Of a stretch of 54,046 nt of DNA, positions 38,846 through 47,873 are shown one piece after another; position 1 is the first letter of the stretch, and the number at the start of each line of letters is the position of its first letter. A program made the translations under genes and the position numbers. Where the stretch lies: contig DCFQ01000102.1 in the NCBI GenBank assembly GCA_002319915.1, positions 33,370-87,415 of the forward strand, written 5' to 3'. Below the pieces are notes generated by a model. It did no database searches. It saw only the letters and a program-made list of their open reading frames with translations, and had not been told where the DNA came from. The DNA comes from Bacteroidales bacterium UBA1800 (GTDB lineage: Bacteria > Bacteroidota > Bacteroidia > Bacteroidales > VadinHA17).

Positions 38846-41746
38846 TCAGACAGTAAAAGGCTGCTTTTCGGGGGTATTGTAGGGTATCGTAAAACGGAAG
38901 ACGGTTCCTTCTCCGGGATGGGAATTGAGCCATATCTTTCCGCCCAGGAGTTCCACATATGCCTTGCAGATGGAAAGGCCGAGGCCGGTCCCGCCGTATT
39001 TCCTTGAAACATGGTTATCCACCTGGAAAAACCTTTCAAATATCTTTTTGTGATGTTCCTGCGGAATGCCGATCCCGGTATCATTGACGAAAAACTCCAG
39101 GAAATCGCCATGCAAAGTATACCCGAAGCTTACCGCCCCTTCCTTTGTGAATTTTATCGCATTGCTTATAAGGTTCGAAAGGACCTGTATGAGCTTGGTC
39201 GTATCGGTAAGTATCAATGACCTGGCATCCGGCAAGCCGGTCTGAAGCGTCATTGAAATGAGATCCGTTTTCTCCCTGTAACTGAATTGTTCATTAAGGT
39301 TCCTGAGGGTGGAATTCAGGTTCATTTCCTTTATATTAACCTTCACCTGGCCGCTTTCGATATTTGCAATATCGACGATGTCGTTGATTATTGAAAGGAG
39401 CTGGCTTCCGCTCTGGAAAATAATATCGATGAACTGACGCCTTTCCGCGTCAGTGGTGTCGGGTTCATTCAGAAGGGCAGAGAATCCGATTATCGCGTTC
39501 ATGGGTGTGCGGATTTCGTGCGAGACATTATGGAGAAATGCCGTCTTAAGCCTGTCGCTCTCCTCGGCTTTTTCCTTGGCAGCGATAAGATCCGATTCAG
39601 CTTTTTTCCTCTGGGTTATATCCCTGAAGCTCCATACCCGCCCGACACTCTTGCCGGAGATTTTCTGTGGCTGTGAGTAGCGCTCGAAGACGCGGCCGTC
39701 CTTAAATTCGAGCATATCGGATGTAACAAGCTCAGGATTGGAGTAGAATTTCCTGACTATCCTGACAAATTCATCCGGGTCTGCCAGCTGATCCATGACA
39801 AATTTCAAAGCCTCGCTATCATTCTTTAGTTCCATTATCTCCTCCGAGATACCCCACATCTCCGAGAATTTACGATTATGCTGTATTATCTTCCCCTGAT
39901 TGTCAACAACAAGGAGCCCGTCTGCCGTTGATTCAAGGGTGGCTTTGACCAGTGAAAATGATCTTTCAATTTCAGCTTCCGCCTGTTTCCTCAGGGTAAT
40001 GTCCTCGACCATCGCGAGAAAGTACTGGATCTCGCCGCTCTTGTCCCGGATCAGGCTTATAGTCGTTGAGCCCCAGATAAATGACCCATTCTTCCTGATA
40101 TATCTTTTTTCCGTGTTGAAAACCGGGATCTCCCCTGCAGCCAGCTTCATGATCAGTAGCTCATCATTTTTGATATTGTCCTGATGAGTGAACATCCTGT
40201 ATGTCCGCGATTTCAGATCCTCTTCCTCATACCCGAGCATCCTGCAGAAGGCCTCGTTTGCCCTTATTATCCCAAGGTCCTTCCCGGTCATGATCACCCC
40301 GATCGGGCTCGACTCGAAGATCTTCCTGAACCGCTCCTCACTTTCGCGAAGGGATTTCTCGGCCAGTTTGCGCTCTGTAACATCACGGCATATCGACTGG
40401 TAATATTTAACACCTTCAATTTCGACCTTTCTCGCACTGATTTCAACAGGCAGGGTGCTCCCGTCCCTGCGTATGTGCGTGGTCTCAAAAGTTGCATATC
40501 CGATTTCGTCAAGGGTCTTCTTCTGTTTTGGCATATCCTTTACGAACCCGGGTGCTCTTATTTTTGAAAGGTTCATCCCGATCAGCTCTTCCCTGGTATA
40601 CTGGTATACCTCGCACGCCCTGTCGTTCACTTCTATTATGACATAGTTCCTGTCAGCCAGGAAAATTATGTCGTTTGCGTATTTCAGGATGTAGTCGAAA
40701 TGCTCCCTCAGCGCCAGGTGATCGACCTGGGCCTCATACTTCTCCCTGTAAAACCGTGCATTCTCGTTCCATTCTATCAGCCCTAGCAACAGGCCGATTA
40801 TCACAATGAACAGGATTATTATGACGATTATTAAAGTCATCTGGCGGTTCAGCACAGAAAGGATCTCATTCTGATCAATTTTTGCGACCAGGTACCATGA
40901 CGAACCCGGCACCTTTTTCATTACCGCAATAACCGATGCCCCCCGGTAATCCGTAGCCGCATCGGTTTCCTCAATTCCTGAAGCCGCCATTACTTCCGGC
41001 AGCTGCTTCTTTGAGACCGGTGCACGAAGTATCAGCTCAGAATTCTTCTTGAATTTCAGTTCACTAAGATATACGACTTCATCGTTCTCGACCCTGATGA
41101 GGTAGGATTCAGCGGTCTTGCTTGGTACCGGCCAAACCTGGACAAGCGGATACAGCACCTCGTAAGGATCAATATTCAGCAGGATGAATCCAAGAGGCGG
41201 CTTCTCCCCTTGTCTTCCCGCCGGGAGTGGTATTATCAGGTCGATAAGCGCTTTTTCGGGCTTGCCGCATATCTGGAGATCAGTCAATGTGCCGGTCCTT
41301 GCAGAAAGGAGGTCCGGAAGCGACTCTTTTATCCTGTCACATACGGATGAATCCCTGTTAGAAGTATAGCTTTTTAACGATCCGGTTGAGTCAAGAAGGA
41401 AAGCATCCTTGTAAACGGAACTTGCAGTCAGTGAATTAAGGATATCACTGATTTCTGACTTCGTTGTGCCCTTTTCCCGGCCCAGGAGGTAACCAGAGAA
41501 TTCATTAATAAAAGGGGTGTTGCCGCTGATAAGCAAGGCATCACTAATCCTTTCATTGCGCCATTGGGCTATTTGCCTTACTTTCAGGTCAGTAATTGCA
41601 GCAAGATCCAGCTTCTTATCTTTCAGCAGCCTGAATTTCTGGCTTTTGAAATAAACAAATCCAATCACGATGCTGCTTGTCGATACAATGATAAACAGGA
41701 TTACCAATAGCCATGGGGTCGCCGGTTTCTTATCGTGTAGAATCAT
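38846..41746 (-). CDS. hybrid-free PAS-domain sensor histidine kinase with extracytoplasmic sensor
   Basis: This 966-residue kinase has transmembrane segments at about 11-33 and 302-325 around a Cache-like extracytoplasmic domain. Three PAS domains follow (about 345-465, 470-590, 600-715). The first two carry the PAC-type ends SICRDVTERK and AMVEDITLRKQAE. The dimerisation helix has His743 in HNVSHEIRTPMNA. The ATP-binding domain shows NLISNAIKFT, NDTGIGIP and GGTGLGLSIC. No receiver domain is attached and no response regulator is adjacent, so it is an orphan kinase. The sensor contains an odd heptapeptide LPAGRQG (174-180), encoded by a palindrome. The ligand is unknown. Confidence 0.92.
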   Translation of the reverse strand: MILHDKKPATPWLLVILFIIVSTSSIVIGFVYFKSQKFRLLKDKKLDLAAITDLKVRQIAQWRNERISDALLISGNTPFINEFSGYLLGREKGTTKSEISDILNSLTASSVYKDAFLLDSTGSLKSYTSNRDSSVCDRIKESLPDLLSARTGTLTDLQICGKPEKALIDLIIPLPAGRQGEKPPLGFILLNIDPYEVLYPLVQVWPVPSKTAESYLIRVENDEVVYLSELKFKKNSELILRAPVSKKQLPEVMAASGIEETDAATDYRGASVIAVMKKVPGSSWYLVAKIDQNEILSVLNRQMTLIIVIIILFIVIIGLLLGLIEWNENARFYREKYEAQVDHLALREHFDYILKYANDIIFLADRNYVIIEVNDRACEVYQYTREELIGMNLSKIRAPGFVKDMPKQKKTLDEIGYATFETTHIRRDGSTLPVEISARKVEIEGVKYYQSICRDVTERKLAEKSLRESEERFRKIFESSPIGVIMTGKDLGIIRANEAFCRMLGYEEEDLKSRTYRMFTHQDNIKNDELLIMKLAAGEIPVFNTEKRYIRKNGSFIWGSTTISLIRDKSGEIQYFLAMVEDITLRKQAEAEIERSFSLVKATLESTADGLLVVDNQGKIIQHNRKFSEMWGISEEIMELKNDSEALKFVMDQLADPDEFVRIVRKFYSNPELVTSDMLEFKDGRVFERYSQPQKISGKSVGRVWSFRDITQRKKAESDLIAAKEKAEESDRLKTAFLHNVSHEIRTPMNAIIGFSALLNEPDTTDAERRQFIDIIFQSGSQLLSIINDIVDIANIESGQVKVNIKEMNLNSTLRNLNEQFSYREKTDLISMTLQTGLPDARSLILTDTTKLIQVLSNLISNAIKFTKEGAVSFGYTLHGDFLEFFVNDTGIGIPQEHHKKIFERFFQVDNHVSRKYGGTGLGLSICKAYVELLGGKIWLNSHPGEGTVFRFTIPYNTPEKQPFTV
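41216..41226. repeat. palindromic element inside the kinase gene encoding LPAGRQG
   Basis: TCCCG-C-CGGGA forms a palindrome within codons for PAGR. The peptide LPAGRQG interrupts the sensor between IIPL and KPPLGF and looks foreign to it. The same heptapeptide turns up in unrelated proteins of several environmental bacteria, which suggests an in-frame dispersed element. That last point is from memory. Confidence 0.4.
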
Positions 41747-41858
41747 TCTCCCTGCCCGATCAGAATCAAATTAGGTTTACGCTGACACTTCGCCGGAGTA
41801 TTGAATCAAGATACCTGCGACCGGTAAAATGAATCAGCAATAAAGGATAACGAGGATT

Positions 41859-42773
41859 TTACTTTTTTCTTATGATGAGGGACGCCAGAATTGAGATAAG
41901 TAAAATGCCAACTATTATGGCAAGGGAAATAAATATCGGTATTTCAAGATGAAAATATGAAACCAGCATTTTTGTGCCGACAAATGTCAGGACAAAGGCA
42001 AGACCGATCTTCAGGTACCGGAAAATTGACATTATTCCCGAGATGGCAAAATAGAGCGACCTCAGCCCGAGAATCGCAAAAATATTCGAAGTATAGACAA
42101 TAAAAGTGTCATGGCTCACCGCAAGGACTGCAGGAATGCTGTCTACGGCAAAGATCAGGTCGGACGATTCAATTACGATCAGGACAAGGAACAAAGGTGT
42201 TGCATACAATTTACGGTCCTGCCGCACAAACAGCCTGTCCCCATGCAGTGTATCACTTACTGGGAATATTTTCCGGAAAAACCTGACCAGCCTGTTTTTT
42301 TCGGGATCAACAGCTGTTTCTTTCTGAATCAGCATCCTTATCCCGGTCACGACAAGAAATCCGCCGAAAATAATTATTAGCCAATCGAACCGGTTGATGA
42401 GGGTCACGCCAGCAAAGATGAAAAGGCCCCTCATTACCAGGGCACCGAGAATACCCCAGAAAAGAATCTTATGCTGGTAGTGCGGTTTTATGGCAAAAAA
42501 TGAGAAGATGAGGATAAAAACAAAAATATTGTCCACACTGAGTGAATACTCAATGACGTATCCGGTCAGGAACTCAAGGGCTTTTGTCCTGCCCATCTCC
42601 GCGTAAACGAATGCGTTGAAGATCAGGGCAAGCAATATCCAGATAGTGCTCCACAACAGGGCTTCCCTGACAGCTATCTTGTGCGCCCTTTTGTTAAACA
42701 CTCCGAGATCGAGGGCAAGCATGATGAAGATGAAGAGATGAAACCCTGCCCAGAAATAAATGCTCACACCCAT
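41859..42773 (-). CDS. TerC/Alx family integral membrane protein
   Basis: The 304-residue protein has about nine transmembrane segments. The family signatures are EYSLSVDNIFVFILIF and ESSDLIFAVDSIPAVLAVS, whose acidic residues are thought to bind a metal. The family includes Alx and TerC, linked to manganese export and metal loading of secreted proteins, and to tellurite resistance only through the ter operon, which is absent here. A -7 motif lies at 42791-42798 and predicts a leader of only about 12 bases. The 78-base gap to the divergent peptidase ORF leaves no room for a manganese riboswitch of the yybP-ykoY type. Confidence 0.93.
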   Translation of the reverse strand: MGVSIYFWAGFHLFIFIMLALDLGVFNKRAHKIAVREALLWSTIWILLALIFNAFVYAEMGRTKALEFLTGYVIEYSLSVDNIFVFILIFSFFAIKPHYQHKILFWGILGALVMRGLFIFAGVTLINRFDWLIIIFGGFLVVTGIRMLIQKETAVDPEKNRLVRFFRKIFPVSDTLHGDRLFVRQDRKLYATPLFLVLIVIESSDLIFAVDSIPAVLAVSHDTFIVYTSNIFAILGLRSLYFAISGIMSIFRYLKIGLAFVLTFVGTKMLVSYFHLEIPIFISLAIIVGILLISILASLIIRKK

Positions 42774-42790
42774 AAAACTGAGTTAATCTG

Positions 42791-42798
42791 CAAATCTA
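42791..42798 (-). promoter_or_regulatory. -7 element (TAGATTTG) for the TerC gene
   Basis: On the minus strand TAGATTTG matches TAnnTTTG and lies 18 bases before the ATG at 42773. No TTG is found at the -33 distance. Confidence 0.5.
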
Positions 42799-42941
42799 AC
42801 AAAAACATTTATCACTGTGCCTCCGGCAGTGTTTAAAGCAGGCTTATCATAATGATTCGGAATATTTTCCTGAACGTTGGTCAGGTTCCGGCAGTGAAAC
42901 CAGAAACTTTATTACTTTTAAGCCTGTTTTTAGAAAAAGTT

Positions 42942-44576
42942 ATGTCCAGGACAATTTCAACAATTTTAGCTGCAACACTTATTGCCTTCCTGATACCGGG
43001 AAAGAGCAGCTCTCAGAGCCGCCGGCCGGGCGAAAGCAGGATAAACTCAAGAGACCTTGAAACATATGTGACATTCCTCTCCTCCCCGCTCCTGAAAGGG
43101 CGCTCAAACGGGGAACCTGAGCTTGAGATCGCAGAGAACTATATTGCATCGCAGGCCTCACTGATGGGGCTCAAGCCGGCTAACGGCCAAAGCTTCTTCC
43201 AGTCATATGCCGTTATGAAGAAATCGGTCGACTACAAAAGGTCAAAGATCCAGCTTGCCGGAGACGGAAAGGATACGGTCACGCTCGACGAGGAGTTTGT
43301 CCAGCTTCTTCCCCAGGGTGCCTCAGATTTCGTCATCGAAGGGGACCTGGTCTTTGCCGGGTATGGGCTGAGATCTGACAAATTCAAGTACAATGACTTT
43401 GAAAATCTAAAGCTTGAAGGGAAAATAGTCCTCATCATGAACAGGTCGCCACTTTCGGAAGACGGAAAAACCAACCTGTTTGACGATCCTTCGCTGAAGA
43501 TGTTCGGAGGCCTTCAGACAAAGATCACCCCGCTGGCCTTTTCAAAGGCAAAAGCTGTGCTGATAGTTCCCGATCCCAAATCAAGCTTCTCGTCAATTGA
43601 TGAACAATATCCGGGAATTGCCGGAGAGATGAAGTCGGCCAGGTATCTTAAGGGAGCCAAACAACAGACCATGGATATGCCGGGCTTCCCCAAAATAATT
43701 TTTGTCACCCGTAAGTTTGCAGATGAAATACTGAGCGGAACAGGTCAGAAGCTTGATGAGCTGCAGCGGAAAATTGACTCGACCCTGAAGCCATCCTCGT
43801 TCGATATTCCGGGAAAAAAGCTCAAGCTGACCGAGGTATCGATGACCGAGGAGCTGGAGATGAGAAATGTTGCCGGTATGATCGAGGGCAGCGATCCTGT
43901 GCTCAGGAATGAATTTGTCGTCTATTCCGCACATGCGGATCATATAGGCGCTGCGGGAGGGAAGGTGAACCAGGGCGCTGATGATGACGCCTCCGGGTGT
44001 GCAGCCATACTTGACATTGCAGGTGAATTTCAGGGCCTCAGGAGAAAGCCGCTGAGATCGATCCTGTTCCTCTGGGTCTCCGGGGAAGAGATAGGACTTT
44101 TCGGATCGCAGTCATATGTTGGCAATCCGCTTGTCCCTCTCGATAAAACAGTCTGTGACATTAATATGGATATGATAGGAAGGGATAAAGGCCCTGCTGA
44201 TACAACAGCCGGCACCCCGATGACTGGCCCGAAAGGGGTATTTGTCATAACCGATAACCAGAGCAAGGACCTGATGGCAATTGCGGCAGAGGCAGACAAA
44301 AGGTCACCGGTTGATTTTGATTTCAGCCTCAGCGGAAGAAATCACCCGCTGCAGCTGTTCCAGCGAAGCGATCATTTTAATTTCGTCAGGAAAGATATCC
44401 CGGTGCTTTTCTTCACCGGCGGCCTCCATACAGATTATCATACACCTGGAGATATAGTTTCAAAGCTTGATTTTACCAAGATGGAGCTTGTCGCAAAGGT
44501 GGCTTTCGATATCGGGTATTCAGTGGCCAACAGGAAGGCCCGCCTGGTAGTCGACAATCCATACAGCAAGTGGTGA
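42942..44576 (+). CDS. M28-family zinc aminopeptidase-like protein, secreted
   Basis: The protein has a signal peptide (MSRTISTILAATLIAFL) and a PA-like domain inserted before the catalytic domain (around DLVFAGYGLRSDKFKYNDF). The catalytic domain is that of M28 di-zinc peptidases. Zinc ligands are visible as HADHIG, the bridging Asp in GADDDASG, EE in WVSGEEIGLFGS, Asp in NMDMIGRD and His in TDYHTPGD. All are intact. The frame opens at 42852, but that would put 30 non-signal residues before a normal signal peptide, so I choose ATG 42942. It has a lipobox-free signal and no T9SS domain, so it is probably periplasmic. The substrate is likely an N-terminal peptide bond, specificity unknown. Confidence 0.9.
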   Translation: MSRTISTILAATLIAFLIPGKSSSQSRRPGESRINSRDLETYVTFLSSPLLKGRSNGEPELEIAENYIASQASLMGLKPANGQSFFQSYAVMKKSVDYKRSKIQLAGDGKDTVTLDEEFVQLLPQGASDFVIEGDLVFAGYGLRSDKFKYNDFENLKLEGKIVLIMNRSPLSEDGKTNLFDDPSLKMFGGLQTKITPLAFSKAKAVLIVPDPKSSFSSIDEQYPGIAGEMKSARYLKGAKQQTMDMPGFPKIIFVTRKFADEILSGTGQKLDELQRKIDSTLKPSSFDIPGKKLKLTEVSMTEELEMRNVAGMIEGSDPVLRNEFVVYSAHADHIGAAGGKVNQGADDDASGCAAILDIAGEFQGLRRKPLRSILFLWVSGEEIGLFGSQSYVGNPLVPLDKTVCDINMDMIGRDKGPADTTAGTPMTGPKGVFVITDNQSKDLMAIAAEADKRSPVDFDFSLSGRNHPLQLFQRSDHFNFVRKDIPVLFFTGGLHTDYHTPGDIVSKLDFTKMELVAKVAFDIGYSVANRKARLVVDNPYSKW

Positions 44577-44581
44577 TCTGA

Positions 44582-46396
44582 TCAGCGCCGTTTTTCCTGG
44601 TTCCCCGGAGTGTAGAATGTCTGTTGGGGAACCGAGTATTTCAGGTCCACATCACTGATCCCGTCATTGTCAGCGTCCTTCATGCTGCGGATATATTCCA
44701 TGAGGGCGAGCCATTCCTTCCCTTCCTGGACCCCTTCAGCCCCGGCATCGAAATGGATGACGGCCGCTGACATATCCTTCACCGGGCGCCCGTTAACATC
44801 CTTAGGTACCACCCTGATAAGCCCGAAGCTCTTTTTCTTTATTATCCCTATGAATTTCAGCATGTATGAATTTGCGGTGACCGAGTAGAGCCGTTTGTCC
44901 TTCCCCGAAAAATCAACAATCACAGGATTCCCGTCCCTGCCGCTTATCTCGATTTTCTTTATTTTCCTGAGCATCCCACCGCCAGGATTGAACTCCGCCC
45001 TCAGTCCGGAATAAAAGCAATAGTTCGAGGGGGCTGATTTGTATGCGACCTGGAGGACCTCCAGCACGTTCCTTAGTTCCCTGCCTGTCAGGTAGAGCCT
45101 TGCAAGCGGATATCCGGGGATATTGTCACCGCCGGATCCCAGCGGCATCACCCTGAAAACATCTGCCGGCGACAGAATCCCGGGTACAATCCGGTCGCGT
45201 ATCACTCCCACCGCAACCATTGCGATATCTGTTCCCTCACTGCTGTGCCTGTTGACCGAATAACGTATTGCATCCGCAACCATTGGACCCAGGTTGCTCG
45301 ATTTGAAATCACCCTGTTCATTGCATTCAAGGGGAAATCCTGATTCACCAACCGCTTCAGTGTAGCTAAGTCGCAGTGGAGCCAGTATCTCCCTTGTCAC
45401 TTCCTCCTGGCCGGTCCTTACAAGCTTGTCGGTTTCCTGGTCCCCGGCAATGGAGTCATTTATCGCAATCAGCCTGTAGCTGACCATATGCAGTTTCCCG
45501 CCCGACCAGGTCATCTCCAGCCGTCCCACGAACTGGCCGTATTCGCCTGCCTGGACAATGGGAACCCCGTTAGAAATAAGCGGCTTGTCAAGCCTGGTAT
45601 GAGTGTGCCCGCTGATAATGAGATCTATACCTTTAACTTTCTTTGCCAGCTCATAATCTTCGCCGCCCCAGGTTCCATCCTTCATTTTTGATACGCCCGA
45701 ATGAGAAATGCAGATTACAGCCTGGCATCCTTCCTTCCGGAGCTCGTTCACCATCCTTTCAGCAAAAGGGATCTGTCCGGAGAAGGTGAGCGGGGCAGCC
45801 AGCGGGGCGACACCGGCGGCATCCTTACCGATAAGATGGAAAATTCCGATCCTGATCCCTGCCCTTGTAATAATTGCTTTTGGGGCGACGAGACCATCTG
45901 TAAAGAGCTTCTCAAGGGAGTCATCACCGGGCTTTCCGGGATCAAAGACAGCATTGCCAAGAAGGATCCCGGGCATTTCACCCTCCTTTGCCGCATTAAT
46001 GATGATTCCGGCAATTCGGCCGGGGCCGGCATCGAATTCGTGATTCCCCAGGCCGACAAAGTCATAACCCATTTTTTTCATGAGCCTGAGCTGGAAGCCA
46101 TTCTCCTGCTCAATGCTCTGGAAAAGCGTTCCCATGAGGAAATCACCGGCATCCAACACCAGGATTCCTTCCGGATCCCTCTCCTTCTCCGATTTTATGA
46201 CTGCTGCAATTCTCGAAAATCCGCCTGTGGTCGCGTCATTATTGGTGACGAGGGGAGAATAATCCGTTTCAGGCGACCAGCCGTTAAGGTGCGAATGAAG
46301 ATCGTTGGTGTGAAGTATCACGAGCCTCACACCCTCCTGGCAGTACAAGCCGGGAAAGCTAATTGCCAGGATCAGCGCAAACAGGGTCTTCTTCAT
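44582..46396 (-). CDS. secreted 5'-nucleotidase/metallophosphatase (UshA-like)
   Basis: The 604-residue protein has a signal peptide and an N-terminal calcineurin-like metallophosphatase domain with HTNDLHSHLNGW, VLDAGDFLMGT, GLGNHEFDAGP, VICISHSG and SGHTHTRL. These supply the two-metal site. The C-terminal 5'-nucleotidase domain (from about 340) contains the substrate-binding segment around SNLGPMVADAIRY. It likely hydrolyses extracellular nucleotides or related phosphoesters. The gene follows folC after 24 bases and is probably in its operon. It converges on the M28 peptidase gene with a 5-base gap. Confidence 0.92.
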   Translation of the reverse strand: MKKTLFALILAISFPGLYCQEGVRLVILHTNDLHSHLNGWSPETDYSPLVTNNDATTGGFSRIAAVIKSEKERDPEGILVLDAGDFLMGTLFQSIEQENGFQLRLMKKMGYDFVGLGNHEFDAGPGRIAGIIINAAKEGEMPGILLGNAVFDPGKPGDDSLEKLFTDGLVAPKAIITRAGIRIGIFHLIGKDAAGVAPLAAPLTFSGQIPFAERMVNELRKEGCQAVICISHSGVSKMKDGTWGGEDYELAKKVKGIDLIISGHTHTRLDKPLISNGVPIVQAGEYGQFVGRLEMTWSGGKLHMVSYRLIAINDSIAGDQETDKLVRTGQEEVTREILAPLRLSYTEAVGESGFPLECNEQGDFKSSNLGPMVADAIRYSVNRHSSEGTDIAMVAVGVIRDRIVPGILSPADVFRVMPLGSGGDNIPGYPLARLYLTGRELRNVLEVLQVAYKSAPSNYCFYSGLRAEFNPGGGMLRKIKKIEISGRDGNPVIVDFSGKDKRLYSVTANSYMLKFIGIIKKKSFGLIRVVPKDVNGRPVKDMSAAVIHFDAGAEGVQEGKEWLALMEYIRSMKDADNDGISDVDLKYSVPQQTFYTPGNQEKRR

Positions 46397-46420
46397 ATTT
46401 GTAATATGTTAATTATCGGA

Positions 46421-47710
46421 TTATAAAACCTCGGCAACAACAAAAGTACTTCCTCCTACAAAGACCAGGTCATCGGCTGATGAATCCTTCCTGGCCGCCT
46501 CAAGGGCAGACCTGACATCGGGGAATGAGGACCCGGCCAGTCCGGCCGCATCAGCCGCTTCGAGAAGCAGCTTTTCATCCATCGCCCTCGGCACAGGCGC
46601 TTTCGTAAAATAGTAGACGGCATCCCGGGGAAGAAGAGGCAGTACGAGGCTCAGGTCCTTGTCGCTCACAAAACCGATAACCATCCGAAGCCCCTTCTTC
46701 CTTACCCGCCCGAGCTGGTGCACGATATACTGGAGGCCTTCCCTGTTATGACCAGTATCGCAGATTGTCAGGGGATCCCTCCCGATCACCTGCCACCTTC
46801 CTGCCAGTCCTGTATTTGAAATCACATTCTCTATACCCCTGACAAGAGCGTCACGTGTCAGCCCGAAGGGCTTCTCCAGAAGGCTGAAGATCTGGAACAG
46901 GGTCTGCAGGTTCCTTCCCTGGTATTCGCCGCCAAGCGGGGTTTTGCCTGTTATGGCAACACCCGTCCCGGCTTCAAGAATACTGTATCCTGCTGCCAGG
47001 AAGGAAAAGTCGAATTCACCCAGCGTACACATGAAATTCTGGTCTGCAAAAACGATCCGGGAATTCATTTCTGCGGCCTTTGCTTCAAACAATTTTCTTG
47101 TCCCGGACTGTGTCTCTCCTATGACGACAGGCACATTTTCCTTTATTATCCCGGCTTTCTCAGCTGCTATCTTCTCAAGTGTATCCCCAAGCAGATCCAT
47201 GTGGTCGTGGCCGATATTGGTTATAACCGACAGGACCGGGATAATTATGTTGGTGGAATCGAGCCTCCCCCCGAGGCCCACTTCAATGACGGCAACATCA
47301 ACCGTCATCTCCCTGAAGTACTGAAGTGCCATTGCAACAGTCATTTCAAAAAAAGACGGTTTGAGAGAGTTCAGTATCTCCGAATTCTTACTTACAAAAT
47401 CGATGACAAACCTTTTTGAGATCATCTCACCGTTGACCCTTATCCTTTCCCTGAAATCCTTCAAGTGAGGCGAAGTGTATAATCCGGTCCGGTATCCGGC
47501 TTCCATCAGCACCGATGCGGTAGTGTGAGACACGGATCCCTTGCCGTTCGTGCCGGCGACATGTATGGTTTTATAATCCCTGTGCGGATGCCCAAGGTAC
47601 TCATCAAGCGCAAGAGTGTTGTGCAGATCGCTTTTGTAGGCGGCCTTGCCAAGCCTGTGATAGGCCGGCAGCTGGCTGAACATATAATCGACTGTCTCCC
47701 TGTAGTTCAT
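46421..47710 (-). CDS. folC: folylpolyglutamate synthase / dihydrofolate synthase
   Basis: FolC adds glutamate to dihydropteroate and polyglutamate tails to folates. The 429-residue protein has the P-loop AGTNGKGSVSH, the TSPHLKDFRERIRVNG block and EVGLGGRLDSTN, which positions the metal and the substrate. ITNIGHDHMDLLG and the C-terminal Mur-ligase Rossmann part with CDTGHNREGLQY follow. Length and motifs fit a functional enzyme. The 5'-nucleotidase gene follows by 24 bases. The PhoH gene is divergent upstream. Specificity for one or both activities cannot be told from sequence. Confidence 0.95.
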   Translation of the reverse strand: MNYRETVDYMFSQLPAYHRLGKAAYKSDLHNTLALDEYLGHPHRDYKTIHVAGTNGKGSVSHTTASVLMEAGYRTGLYTSPHLKDFRERIRVNGEMISKRFVIDFVSKNSEILNSLKPSFFEMTVAMALQYFREMTVDVAVIEVGLGGRLDSTNIIIPVLSVITNIGHDHMDLLGDTLEKIAAEKAGIIKENVPVVIGETQSGTRKLFEAKAAEMNSRIVFADQNFMCTLGEFDFSFLAAGYSILEAGTGVAITGKTPLGGEYQGRNLQTLFQIFSLLEKPFGLTRDALVRGIENVISNTGLAGRWQVIGRDPLTICDTGHNREGLQYIVHQLGRVRKKGLRMVIGFVSDKDLSLVLPLLPRDAVYYFTKAPVPRAMDEKLLLEAADAAGLAGSSFPDVRSALEAARKDSSADDLVFVGGSTFVVAEVL

Positions 47711-47830
47711 TTGAATTGTTGCCTTTTCCGGCCCTCAACTACCTGCCGGATAATCCAATGATTCGTCAACAAAACAGAATACAAATTAACATACTTTGAA
47801 CACATGCACCAATGTATTCCATATTTTAGT

Positions 47831-47838
47831 TAATTTTG
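47831..47838 (+). promoter_or_regulatory. -7 element (TAATTTTG) that decides the PhoH start
   Basis: TAATTTTG matches TAnnTTTG. Transcription would start near 47845, after the TTG at 47796 where the frame opens, so the first usable start is the ATG at 47874. Confidence 0.55.
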
Positions 47839-47873
47839 CTCCCGGCAGAGGTCATGCATTTCGCGTAGTAAGT

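Noticed and set aside
42774..42851. A manganese (yybP-ykoY) riboswitch upstream of the TerC-family gene
   Set aside because: The -7 element is too close to the start codon; the leader is about 12 bases, far shorter than this riboswitch.
45701..46426. A 241-codon open frame on the plus strand inside the 5'-nucleotidase gene
   Set aside because: It mirrors a gene with clear metallophosphatase motifs; its own product has no domain and an odd composition.
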